Source of the DNA: an uncultured Lachnoanaerobaculum sp.
GTDB lineage: Bacteria; Bacillota; Clostridia; Lachnospirales; Lachnospiraceae
DNA: 46,538 nt
Direction of reading: 5' to 3'
Assembly (NCBI RefSeq): GCF_938015485.1
Contig: NZ_CALLVU010000088.1
Coordinates: 1-46,538, forward strand
The position numbers were made by a program, and so were the translations under genes. The notes under the pieces were generated by a model. It searched no databases. It had not been told where the DNA came from and worked only from the letters and a program-made list of their open reading frames with translations. This document shows positions 17,064-25,360 of this stretch, one piece after another. The stretch's first letter is position 1. Every line of letters starts with the position of its first letter.

Positions 17064-17813
17064 TTGGAAAAAGAAGAGCTGATTCTAAGAAATAAGTTTT
17101 TAGATTTAGCAAGAAATGCATATTTTAAGAACATTGTGACACATTCCACATTCTTAAACTTATACGAGCAGACAATATTCGAGATGATTCAAAATGAATT
17201 GCCAAATGTAAAAAGTATTATGTTTGGGGGTTATTCTGAAGCAGAGAGGAAGGTTGTCTGCTTTTATTGTGATGAAAAGTCTGAATTTGATATGCTTGAG
17301 TATATAAGAGTTGCACCGGTCAACAAAAAGTTTGCAGACGAACTCACACATAGAGACTTTTTGGGCGCAATTATGAATCTTGGAATAGAAAGACATATGA
17401 TAGGTGATATATGTATTGCAGATAATATTGCACATATTATCACATTTAAGAGTATGGCTGATACAATAATAAATGAGCTTGGTACGGTGAAACATACCAA
17501 GGTGATTCTTAATAAAGAAAGCATAGACGATCTGAAAACTGTAAATCGAGTAGAGTATAAGAAGATAAACATTCCGTCAGAGAGACTGGATTCTATTATC
17601 GGGTCAATCTACAACATATCAAGAAGTAAGGTAAATATGTATATTGATGCCGGTAAAGTCTTTATCAATTCAAGACAGTGCCTTTCACATTCGATGAAGA
17701 TAAAAGACGGAGATATTATAACAGTGAGGGGACTTGGAAGAGCCAAGTTTCTCGGTATAAGCGCAACATCAAGAAAGGGCAGATTGTTTGCAGAAACAGA
17801 GGTTTTTAGATAA
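17064..17813 (+). CDS. ylmH: YlmH-type RNA-binding protein with S4 domain
   Basis: This 249-residue protein starts at TTG 17064, two bases after the sepF stop; the weak RBS GAGG lies within the sepF end. The first ~170 residues form the YlmH N-terminal part, with FGGYSEAERKVVCFY and the segment LGIERHMIGDICI. An S4 RNA-binding domain follows: ERLDSIIGSIYNISRSK, then GKVFINSRQ and KIKDGDIITVRGLGR. In other Firmicutes YlmH binds ribosomal particles and rescues stalled ribosomes, and it lies in the division cluster after sepF. It fits that slot here; yggT and divIVA are not seen next to it. Confidence 0.9.
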   Translation: MEKEELILRNKFLDLARNAYFKNIVTHSTFLNLYEQTIFEMIQNELPNVKSIMFGGYSEAERKVVCFYCDEKSEFDMLEYIRVAPVNKKFADELTHRDFLGAIMNLGIERHMIGDICIADNIAHIITFKSMADTIINELGTVKHTKVILNKESIDDLKTVNRVEYKKINIPSERLDSIIGSIYNISRSKVNMYIDAGKVFINSRQCLSHSMKIKDGDIITVRGLGRAKFLGISATSRKGRLFAETEVFR

Positions 17814-17823
17814 GGATATATAA

Positions 17824-18912
17824 ATGTATATAGATAGATTGGAAGTAAATTTTGAAAACAAACCTTGCTATGACATTGTTATTTCAGATGATTTTAGCAA
17901 TTTAAGAGATGAACTTGTTAAACTTGATATAGAAAAGAAAAAGATTTGTATTGTAAGTGATACCAATGTGGCTCCTTTGTATCTGGAAGCCGTAAAAAAA
18001 GAACTGGAAGGCTTAAATATCTTTGTACATATCTTTGACGCAGGTGAAAGAAACAAGCATCTCGGAACGGTTTCCGAGATATACGACACTCTTATTTACA
18101 ATAAGTTTGACAGAAAGGATATATTGTTGGCACTTGGCGGAGGTGTTGTAGGAGATATATGCGGTTTTGCGGCTGCAACATACCTTAGAGGTATCGACTT
18201 TGTGCAGATTCCTACGACATTGCTCTCACAGGTGGATTCAAGTATAGGCGGAAAGACAGGCGTAGATTTCAAACATTACAAAAACATGGTGGGCGCATTC
18301 TATATGCCGAGGCTTGTATATGTAAATATAAATACATTGAATACATTGCCTAAGATTGAGTTTACTTCAGGAATGGGTGAAGTTATAAAGCACGGTTTGA
18401 TATTTGATAAAGATTACTACTATTGGCTTTTTGACAACAGTGAAAAAATCCTTGCAGGAGAGCCGAAAGCATTGGCACATATGGTACTTGTCAGTCAGAA
18501 GATCAAAAAGCAGGTGGTAGAAAACGATCCTTATGAAAAGGGGCAAAGAGCGATATTAAACTTCGGACATACACTCGGACATGCCATTGAAAGAGAGAAA
18601 GAATTTGTATTATCACACGGACAGTGTGTAGGGCTTGGCATGCTTGCGGCATTTGATATATGTATAAAGAAGAATAAGCTTACGGAAGGCGACAGGAATT
18701 TTTTGAAACAACTTATGGAGGTTTATTCATTTGATACGGATACAAATATGGATGTGGAGAAAGTGTTTGAAGCCACATTTAATGATAAGAAGATGGAAGC
18801 CGGAAAGATAAAGTTTATTCTTTTGGACGGTATCGGAAAGGCCTTTATTGACAGAGAGGTGTCAAAAATTGATATGTTGGAGGCGTTAAATAGCATATGC
18901 AAAAGAGTATAA
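17824..18912 (+). CDS. aroB: 3-dehydroquinate synthase
   Basis: AroB is the NAD- and metal-dependent enzyme of the second shikimate step (DAHP to 3-dehydroquinate). The 362-residue protein has the NAD-binding GGGVVGDICGFAAATYLRG, PTTLLSQVDSSIGGKTGVD, the metal ligands in GEVIKHGLI and FGHTLGHAIE, and LSHGQCVGLGM. AAGGAT lies before ATG 17824, and the gene overlaps lspA by 16 nt, so it is part of the same transcript as ylmH and lspA. This is an unusual place for a shikimate gene; no other aro gene is in the window. Confidence 0.96.
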   Translation: MYIDRLEVNFENKPCYDIVISDDFSNLRDELVKLDIEKKKICIVSDTNVAPLYLEAVKKELEGLNIFVHIFDAGERNKHLGTVSEIYDTLIYNKFDRKDILLALGGGVVGDICGFAAATYLRGIDFVQIPTTLLSQVDSSIGGKTGVDFKHYKNMVGAFYMPRLVYVNINTLNTLPKIEFTSGMGEVIKHGLIFDKDYYYWLFDNSEKILAGEPKALAHMVLVSQKIKKQVVENDPYEKGQRAILNFGHTLGHAIEREKEFVLSHGQCVGLGMLAAFDICIKKNKLTEGDRNFLKQLMEVYSFDTDTNMDVEKVFEATFNDKKMEAGKIKFILLDGIGKAFIDREVSKIDMLEALNSICKRV

Positions 18913-19394
18913 ATAAGTTTATTTTATTTTTGGTAATGGTGGCGGTATTGGTAGGAGTAGACCAGTGGAGCAAATATGAAGCAATGACCAAACTTGGAAG
19001 AAGTGAAGCATATCCTCTTATAAAGAATGTACTTTATTTTTGGTATTCGGAGAATGCAGGCGCGGCTTTCGGAATATTGCAGGGTAAGCATATTTTCTTC
19101 TTTATAATTACTGTGGTCGTTTTGATAGGAATATTGTACCTGCTCTTTAAATTGCCGAATGACAGACATTTTCTGCCTTTGCTTTTTTGCGGAAGTTTGA
19201 TTTTTGCAGGCGCACTTGGAAATTTTATAGACAGAATTGTAAGAAACTATGTGGTGGATTTTATATACTTTAAGCCGATAAATTTTCCTATATTTAATTT
19301 TGCGGATATCTGTGTCACTGTAGGGACATTTTTGCTGTTTTTATGTCTGATATTTGTATATAAAGAAAATGAATTGGAATTTTATAAGAAATAG
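18897..19394 (+). CDS. lspA: lipoprotein signal peptidase (signal peptidase II)
   Basis: LspA is a four-helix membrane aspartyl protease that removes lipoprotein signal peptides after lipidation. It is 165 residues long. Signatures are VDQWSKY, ENAGAAFGI and GNFIDRIVRNYVVDF with Asp121, then FNFADICV with Asp137; the last two are the catalytic aspartates. Substrates are encoded nearby: the amidase at 21105 and the lipoprotein at 22222 both have lipoboxes. ATG 18897 lies inside the end of aroB, implying coupling. Confidence 0.96.
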   Translation: MQKSINKFILFLVMVAVLVGVDQWSKYEAMTKLGRSEAYPLIKNVLYFWYSENAGAAFGILQGKHIFFFIITVVVLIGILYLLFKLPNDRHFLPLLFCGSLIFAGALGNFIDRIVRNYVVDFIYFKPINFPIFNFADICVTVGTFLLFLCLIFVYKENELEFYKK

Positions 19395-19405
19395 TTTGGA
19401 GATAA

Positions 19406-20317
19406 ATGGATACCTTTGAAATAACGGTGGAAGAATCTGATATCGATAAAAGAATAGATTTATTTTTGGTAGGCAATCTGGAGAGCTTTTCAAGGTCATA
19501 TATTCAGGATTTGATAAAAAAGGGCAAAGCCACGATATCCGGTAAGACTGTGAAGGCAAATTACAGGCTTAGAGAAGGTGACAGTGTGGTGTTGAGTATA
19601 CCGAAACCTAAACCTCTTGAGATTTTACCTGAGAATATTCCTCTTGATATACTCTATGAAGATGACGATGTTATACTGGTGAACAAACCTAAAGGTATGG
19701 TGGTACACCCTGCTGCAGGTCACTACGGCGATACTTTGGTGAATGCGCTTCTTTATCACTGTAAGGATAATCTCTCAGGCATCAACGGAGTGTTAAGACC
19801 CGGGATTGTACACAGAATTGATATGGATACTACGGGAGTTATTATTGTATGTAAGAACGATATGGCACATCAGCATATTGCACAGCAGTTGGCAAATCAC
19901 AGTATAACAAGAAAGTATGTTGCCATTGTAACAGGTAATATAAAGGAAGATGAAGGTGTAATAGACGCCGCCATTGCAAGGTCAAAAAGTGACAGAAAGA
20001 AGATGGCTGTGGATGAAAACGGTAAAAGAGCGGTAACACATTATAAGGTAATTGAAAGATTAAACGGTTATACCTATATTGAATGTGTGCTTGAGACCGG
20101 AAGAACTCACCAAATCAGAGTACATATGTCATATATACACCATCCTCTGCTTGGTGATGAGGTATACGGACCTAAAAGCGGTATGAAATTGCAGGGACAG
20201 TGTTTGCACGCCATGGTACTCGGATTCATTCATCCGAGAACAAATGAGTATATGGAGTTTAGTGCACCGATACCTGAGTACTTTAATGAAATCTTAAATA
20301 AATTTAGAAAAAATTAA
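19406..20317 (+). CDS. rluD: RluD-family 23S rRNA pseudouridine synthase
   Basis: This 303-residue protein has an N-terminal S4 RNA-binding domain (DKRIDLFLV to DSVVLSIPKP) and a PseudoU_synth_2 catalytic domain. The catalytic Asp139 is in HRIDMDTTGVI, and ETGRTHQIRVHM is the second conserved block. RluD-type enzymes isomerise uridines in 23S rRNA; the exact positions cannot be read from sequence. TTGGAG (19395-19400) precedes ATG 19406. The lspA-rluD order is standard in Firmicutes, and this is the last gene of the operon. Only a weak imperfect hairpin (about 20345-20363) follows. Confidence 0.93.
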   Translation: MDTFEITVEESDIDKRIDLFLVGNLESFSRSYIQDLIKKGKATISGKTVKANYRLREGDSVVLSIPKPKPLEILPENIPLDILYEDDDVILVNKPKGMVVHPAAGHYGDTLVNALLYHCKDNLSGINGVLRPGIVHRIDMDTTGVIIVCKNDMAHQHIAQQLANHSITRKYVAIVTGNIKEDEGVIDAAIARSKSDRKKMAVDENGKRAVTHYKVIERLNGYTYIECVLETGRTHQIRVHMSYIHHPLLGDEVYGPKSGMKLQGQCLHAMVLGFIHPRTNEYMEFSAPIPEYFNEILNKFRKN

Positions 20318-20378
20318 ATGAATATTCAGATATGTTAGCATAAACACAGGTCAAAAAGACTGTATTTAATGACAAATA

Positions 20379-20407
20379 TATACATTGTGCTTTTTTTGTT
20401 ATATAAT
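20379..20407 (+). promoter_or_regulatory. candidate promoter for the cytidylate-kinase-like/amidase operon
   Basis: TATACA (20379-20384), a 17-nt spacer and a perfect TATAAT (20402-20407) predict a start near 20414. The -35 is only a 4 of 6 match. The leader then contains a perfect hairpin, CTGTAGT (20423-20429), 8-nt loop, ACTACAG (20438-20444), with no T-run. Confidence 0.5.
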
Positions 20408-20481
20408 AATGTTATAGATTATCTGTAGTTTTGTTTTACTACAGCACTAAAATGCATACATTGATTGTTTAGGAGGTTGGT

Positions 20482-21108
20482 ATGGACAAAAGATTGGTTA
20501 TTACTATCGGTAGACAGTGTGGAAGCGGTGGAAGAAGGATAGGACAGATGCTGGCGGAACAGCTGGGCATCAAATGTTATGACAAGGAAATCCTTAACAG
20601 AGCCGCAAAAGAGAGCGGACTTGCCGCGGAGCTGTTTGAGACTCATGATGAGAAGCCTACCAGTTCATTTTTGTACTCACTTGTAATGGATACCTATTCT
20701 TTGGGATACACATCATCATCATATATGGATATGCCTATAAACCATAAGATTTTTTTGGCACAGTTTGACACTATCAAGAAACTGGCTTCAGAGGAGTCAT
20801 GTATTATCGTAGGTAGATGTGCGGATTATGCTTTGGCGGACGATCCTAATGCTTTTTCAGTATTTATTACCGGAGACGATGATGATAAGATCAAGAGAAT
20901 TATGGAAACAAATAATATCGATGCCAATAAGGCAAAGGATATTATGATAAAAACAGATAAGAAAAGATCAAGTTATTACAACTACTATTCAAGCAAGAGA
21001 TGGGCTGATTCAAGAAGCTATGATATGTGTGTAAACAGCACAAAACTTGGACTTGAGGGCAGTGTGGAGCTTATAAAAACATACGCAAAGATAAAAGGTT
21101 TACTATGA
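20482..21108 (+). CDS. cytidylate kinase-like family protein
   Basis: This 208-residue P-loop kinase-like protein belongs to the Cytidylate_kin2 group. It begins VITIGRQCGSGGRRIGQ, with the GRxxGSGG form of the P-loop rather than GKT, then AEQLGIKCYDKEIL; further on are CIIVGRCADYAL and a DKKRSSYYNYYSSKRW lid-like segment. Substrate and role are unknown; true CMP kinase activity should not be assumed. AGGAGG (20471-20476) gives a strong RBS for ATG 20482. It overlaps the amidase gene by 4 nt (ATGA). Confidence 0.88.
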   Translation: MDKRLVITIGRQCGSGGRRIGQMLAEQLGIKCYDKEILNRAAKESGLAAELFETHDEKPTSSFLYSLVMDTYSLGYTSSSYMDMPINHKIFLAQFDTIKKLASEESCIIVGRCADYALADDPNAFSVFITGDDDDKIKRIMETNNIDANKAKDIMIKTDKKRSSYYNYYSSKRWADSRSYDMCVNSTKLGLEGSVELIKTYAKIKGLL

Positions 21109-22202
21109 GAAAAAAATTGATTTGTCAGGCAATTATCCTGGCGGGAATATTGGCTGCATGCGGTACAAATAATAAGAGCGCTAAAGTTGACGAGAGTAAG
21201 GTAAGTGTGGAAAGCAGTGTTGCAAGCAGTGACGGCAGAGAAGCTACCGATATGAAGGTGGTCAAAAAGAATGTGACGGCATCAAAGGAAGAGACGAGTA
21301 CACAGGAAAGTACTACAGAGGCTACTACAGCATCGGTGACCGCTGTGGCGGAAACCGCTACAGAGTCTAAGAAAGAAAGTGAAAAGCAGGAAGCATCAAA
21401 GCCTGAACAGGAGACATCAAAAAAGAGCGAAGAGACCACAAAGGCTAAGGAGTCAGGTGAAATAGGACTTGATCCGAACTGGGAGTATGCTTCATTTTCA
21501 AAGATACATTCGGGAAGTGCCGTATTATATAAGCCAAGTGAGAAAGGAAACGGAATTACTATAGCGGTAAATGCAGGACATGGTACCAAGGGAGGTTCAT
21601 CACAGAAGACACTTTGTCATCCTGACGGAAGTGCAAAAGTGACAAGCGGTACTACAAAGGCCGGAGCCACTACAGCTGTCGCGGTATCTGAGGGTATGAC
21701 ATTTGAAGACGGAACACCTGAGAGTACTGTTACTTACGAGATGGCGAAAGTTTTGAAGACCGAGTTACTCTCAAGAGGATACAATGTGCTTATGATTCGT
21801 GACGGAAGTGATGTTCAACTTGACAATATTGCAAGAACGGTTATTGCCAACAATAATGCGGCTGCACATATTGCACTGCACTGGGATTCCACCACATCAA
21901 ACAAGGGTGCATTCTATATGGGAGTACCTGAGGTGGATTCATACAGGAGCATGGAGCCTGTAGCTTCAAACTGGAAAAAGCATGAGGCACTCGGCAAATC
22001 GTTGATAAACGGACTTTCAGCAAACGGTACAAAGATATTCAGTAAAGGTAGAATGGAGATGGATCTTACACAGACCTCTTATTCAACCATTCCTTCTATA
22101 GATATTGAGCTTGGTGACAAGAAATCGGATCACGGGAAAGACACACTTAAGAATCTTTCAAAGGGAATAGCGGATGGAATAGACAGCTACTTTGGAAGAT
22201 AA
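21105..22202 (+). CDS. lipoprotein N-acetylmuramoyl-L-alanine amidase (Amidase_3)
   Basis: This 365-residue secreted lipoprotein has signal LICQAIILAGILAACG with lipobox cysteine Cys18. A long Ser/Thr/Glu/Lys-rich linker (about 20-130) spans the wall. The zinc-dependent Amidase_3 domain follows, with AVNAGHGTKGG (His159), the glutamate in ESTVTYEMAKVLK, AHIALHWDS and the catalytic glutamate in SIDIELGD. It should cleave the bond between MurNAc and L-Ala in peptidoglycan. It is coupled to the upstream kinase-like gene by an ATGA overlap and is 19 nt before the next lipoprotein gene. Confidence 0.9.
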   Translation: MRKKLICQAIILAGILAACGTNNKSAKVDESKVSVESSVASSDGREATDMKVVKKNVTASKEETSTQESTTEATTASVTAVAETATESKKESEKQEASKPEQETSKKSEETTKAKESGEIGLDPNWEYASFSKIHSGSAVLYKPSEKGNGITIAVNAGHGTKGGSSQKTLCHPDGSAKVTSGTTKAGATTAVAVSEGMTFEDGTPESTVTYEMAKVLKTELLSRGYNVLMIRDGSDVQLDNIARTVIANNNAAAHIALHWDSTTSNKGAFYMGVPEVDSYRSMEPVASNWKKHEALGKSLINGLSANGTKIFSKGRMEMDLTQTSYSTIPSIDIELGDKKSDHGKDTLKNLSKGIADGIDSYFGR

Positions 22203-22221
22203 ATAAAAATACCGGAGTATT

Positions 22222-24138
22222 ATGGAAAACAAACTGAAATATTTAATATGTCTGCTTGCTCTTATATTACTTAGTGCATGTGGAGGAGTCGTAAAAACTG
22301 ATATGAGTTTTGACGACTCTTTTTCAGGAAGCAGAGTGATGACATATACAATTTCAAATGCAGATTATACATCATATGTCCAAAAGGATTTGGCGACTGT
22401 AGAGTCTGTACTTAAAGAACTATGTCCGCCTGATATAGAAATCACTTCGGTAAATCAGGATGAAAGCAATATAGTGGCTACATTTACTATAAACTTCACA
22501 TCAAAGGATGAGTACGAGGAAAAAATCGGCAATATACTTAAGACTGTATGCAGTGATATCGTACCTAAGGCAATATTCCTAAGATCAAATACAGCCTTTG
22601 CAAAGAGAGTTGTATATCAGGAAAACTTCGGCAGTGACGATTTGTTAAAGTGGATGAGTGACGGAATTGTAAAAAATAATTACATTACATCATCTTATGA
22701 GACATATATTTTTTCATCGGATTATATAAGTCTTCATATAAGTGGAAATGAATATGCCAAGGACGTTAAGATGAGTATTATTGATGTGAACTCTGCAAAG
22801 TATCTTCCGATAAACAGTGTGGACTTCAACACAGTTGTCAATAAAGACAGTACTGTAGACAGGACTATTGAAGTGAATATTCCAAATTCTACATATAAAG
22901 AGGCAAAGGACGATATAGATCGGTTTATGTTAAAGAGAGTAGGAAATATCGGAAGCGGTAAATGGGTAGAGAAGGGCGGCTCACATATATTCACTATTGA
23001 CGGTAAAGCACTTAGTCTTGACGATTGTAAGCAAATGACTGAAACCTTTACAGGGAAGAAGGAAAACTCCGGATTTACGGTGGGGGATGAAAGCACAGAT
23101 GCAAGCGAGAGAGGTTCACAAGGAGATGAAGCAAAGGATGGTATAGACGATACTATTGACAGGAAACATTTGTTTTCAAAGAATATATTTATAAACGAGA
23201 ACATCAACCTTGAGGATTATATCAGCAATGGTGACAAGACGGTAAGATTCAACTACTATGTCAATCCGCAAAACAACTACGGCGGAGATGTAATTGATGC
23301 CTCAGGTACAGAGAAAAACATTTCAATGGCTTCATTTGACAGTGATAAAAATGAACTTTTGTTTAGCGGGAACAGTTCGGTATTTGATATCAGTATGGAT
23401 GTAAATATTGTTCCTTCAGTGAGCAAATATAAGCACATTGTTACGGTCAGTCCTACAGGCAAGATAAAAAGAAATATTACAGTTGTATTTAAAGACTCAT
23501 TTACAGATGAGGATAAAAAGACACTTGAAGCCAACTTAAAAAAGGCATTTGCAGATACAAGGATTAAGGTAGGCAAGCTGTTACTGAAGGGTAAAAACCT
23601 TGAAGTAAAGATAACTTCTGTAGGCACTCTTGATGAAGATGTGAAGATGTGGGAAAAAGCTACAGATTATGACAGAAACAGTTCGGCTTTGGATATTGAC
23701 AAAAAGGGATATCTTGAAGACAGGCAAAAAATAAGTTTTACAGATGATTTTACACCTGAGATATTTACAATTGGAACTATAGGTTCATATGAGTACAGGG
23801 TAAAGGGTATCGGTAAATCTTTAGCAAGAGGTGATTATTTCGGAGGAGGTTTTGACGATGTAACCGCCAAGTTTAAGGGAAGCGACTTTGTTGTAAAGGG
23901 AGATAATGTGGTAGCTGCACATATAAGTTTCCCTGAGTTTACAAGTATTCGCACAAATTATTTCAGATATCTTATTTTTGCCGCTGTCGCACTTATCTTA
24001 ATTCTTATATTGTTAACAGCGATTATAGCTTTGATAAAGAAGTCAAAGAAAAAGAAGGCGCAGGCAGGTGGAAGCAATCAGGTTGACACAGGTAATAAGA
24101 CAGTATGTTGTCCGCACTGTGGAGCAAAGAACAATTAG
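22222..24138 (+). CDS. lipoprotein with C-terminal membrane helix and truncated zinc ribbon
   Basis: This 638-residue protein of unknown function has a lipoprotein signal (LICLLALILLSACGG), a long extracellular beta-rich part in two apparent halves with an acidic linker between them (around residues 285-315), a C-terminal membrane helix (LIFAAVALILILILLTAIIAL), a Lys-rich stop-transfer segment and half of a cytoplasmic zinc ribbon, VCCPHCGAKNN. The frame stops at TAG 24136-24138, but the same frame continues as RDNFCLSCGKEIT to TGA 24178-24180. This would complete a CxxC-x10-CxxC ribbon. ATG 22222 has the weak RBS CGGAG, 7 nt upstream. Confidence 0.8.
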   Translation: MENKLKYLICLLALILLSACGGVVKTDMSFDDSFSGSRVMTYTISNADYTSYVQKDLATVESVLKELCPPDIEITSVNQDESNIVATFTINFTSKDEYEEKIGNILKTVCSDIVPKAIFLRSNTAFAKRVVYQENFGSDDLLKWMSDGIVKNNYITSSYETYIFSSDYISLHISGNEYAKDVKMSIIDVNSAKYLPINSVDFNTVVNKDSTVDRTIEVNIPNSTYKEAKDDIDRFMLKRVGNIGSGKWVEKGGSHIFTIDGKALSLDDCKQMTETFTGKKENSGFTVGDESTDASERGSQGDEAKDGIDDTIDRKHLFSKNIFINENINLEDYISNGDKTVRFNYYVNPQNNYGGDVIDASGTEKNISMASFDSDKNELLFSGNSSVFDISMDVNIVPSVSKYKHIVTVSPTGKIKRNITVVFKDSFTDEDKKTLEANLKKAFADTRIKVGKLLLKGKNLEVKITSVGTLDEDVKMWEKATDYDRNSSALDIDKKGYLEDRQKISFTDDFTPEIFTIGTIGSYEYRVKGIGKSLARGDYFGGGFDDVTAKFKGSDFVVKGDNVVAAHISFPEFTSIRTNYFRYLIFAAVALILILILLTAIIALIKKSKKKKAQAGGSNQVDTGNKTVCCPHCGAKNN

Positions 24139-24180
24139 AGAGATAATTTTTGCTTAAGTTGCGGCAAAGAAATCACATGA
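24136..24180 (+). pseudogene. out-of-gene remainder of the zinc ribbon after an in-frame TAG
   Basis: Thirteen sense codons follow TAG 24136-24138 in the same frame and encode RDNFCLSCGKEIT before TGA. With the TAG counted as one residue, the spacing is CxxC-x10-CxxC. That is identical to both zinc ribbons of the next gene (CDKC-x10-CNRC and CDNC-x10-CTKC). The segment is therefore the second half of the ribbon, cut off by one nonsense codon. Confidence 0.8.
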
Positions 24181-24196
24181 CAAAAAGGAGAATTAT

Positions 24197-25207
24197 ATGT
24201 TAAAGAATATAAAAAGGACAAAAAATAATGATCTGGTTATTAACAGTAAAGGACTCAGTGTATTAAATATTTTATGTATTTTATCTGCACTGTTTGTCAT
24301 ATTTTTCTTTATACCTATAATAAAGGTGGATTTTAGCGCAGGCTTTTTGGGAGATGATTTTAAAAAGAGTTTTTCGATGTTCAGCGCATTGTTGATAGAT
24401 CCAAGTGAAAGTGTTGTAGGACAGCTCGCTGCAATTAAAGGCCCTATACTTTTGTTTTTATTTTATCCTATTGCAAATATAGTATTGTGGGCGCTTAACA
24501 AAAAGGCTACAGGCAACAGAAGCTATATATTTGTACATATAATTTATATTTTGAATGTGTCTTTAGGATTTGTAGAGTTCACTTCAACAAACGGCGTATC
24601 AGGCATGCATGCCTCATTTTTAAGCGCTACATTCTTTGCCTGGATATTGGTGATTTTGCTGTTTATAAACCTTATACTTTCAATATACGGTATTTTAAAA
24701 ACGGGTAGAACCGAGATAGATGAAAATGCCGTAGCACTTGATCTTAATGTTGACTATGCAAGGGAAATATTAAATAAAGCCGGAAGCATGGCAAACAGTG
24801 TAGCAAGTAATGTATCCGCTGCCACAAGTAAGGCAGGTACAAAGACTGTGGTATGTGATAAATGCGGTGCAACTTGCTCCGAGTCTTCAACATTTTGTAA
24901 CCGTTGCGGTAATAATCTTGAAAATGTCAAGAAGATGCAGACGCAGGGCAAGGTTTCAAATGAGCCTGCAAAAAATACTGTAGTATGTGACAACTGTGGT
25001 GCCGTATGTAAAGAGGGTACAAGCTTTTGTACAAAATGCGGTAATAAGCTTGGTGGCACAAAAAATACAAGTGATATTGTGGATGAGACTGCAAAGCTTG
25101 CAAGAGAGATAGCAGGCAATGATATTGCGGCAAGTAAAGAAGAGTCGGGTAAAATTAATTTGACTAAGGATGATACAAATTCAAAAGGGATATCCCTTTC
25201 TAAATAA
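24197..25207 (+). CDS. membrane protein with two C-terminal zinc ribbons
   Basis: This is a 336-residue protein of unknown function. The first half has about four hydrophobic segments, including VLNILCILSALFVIFFFIPI and FAWILVILLFINLILSIYG. The cytoplasmic C-terminus has two near-identical zinc ribbons, TVVCDKCGATCSESSTFCNR and TVVCDNCGAVCKEGTSFCTK, which look like an internal duplication. AAAAGGAG (24182-24189) precedes ATG 24197. It lies 58 nt after the TAG of the upstream lipoprotein gene and shares its ribbon type, so the two probably act together. A terminator follows. Confidence 0.8.
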   Translation: MLKNIKRTKNNDLVINSKGLSVLNILCILSALFVIFFFIPIIKVDFSAGFLGDDFKKSFSMFSALLIDPSESVVGQLAAIKGPILLFLFYPIANIVLWALNKKATGNRSYIFVHIIYILNVSLGFVEFTSTNGVSGMHASFLSATFFAWILVILLFINLILSIYGILKTGRTEIDENAVALDLNVDYAREILNKAGSMANSVASNVSAATSKAGTKTVVCDKCGATCSESSTFCNRCGNNLENVKKMQTQGKVSNEPAKNTVVCDNCGAVCKEGTSFCTKCGNKLGGTKNTSDIVDETAKLAREIAGNDIAASKEESGKINLTKDDTNSKGISLSK

Positions 25208-25235
25208 AATATTAAGAAGTTGACTTAATGTTTGT

Positions 25236-25262
25236 AGGGTGGGTTTTTCCCACCTTTTTTTA
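25236..25262 (+). terminator. strong intrinsic terminator after the zinc-ribbon membrane protein
   Basis: GGTGGG (25238-25243) pairs with CCCACC (25249-25254) across a TTTTT loop and is followed by an 8-nt T-run (25255-25262). Confidence 0.9.
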
Positions 25263-25360
25263 TGGAAATATACTTTTTTTATTCTGTTTTTCTTAGTGTA
25301 TATTATTTTTATCTATGATAGAATATAGAAGAATACTTCTTGAAAGGAGCATTACTCCAG

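Noticed and set aside
20345..20363. Terminator after rluD
   Set aside because: ACAGGTC/GACTGT pairs only with a bulge and has no proper T-run; too weak to call.
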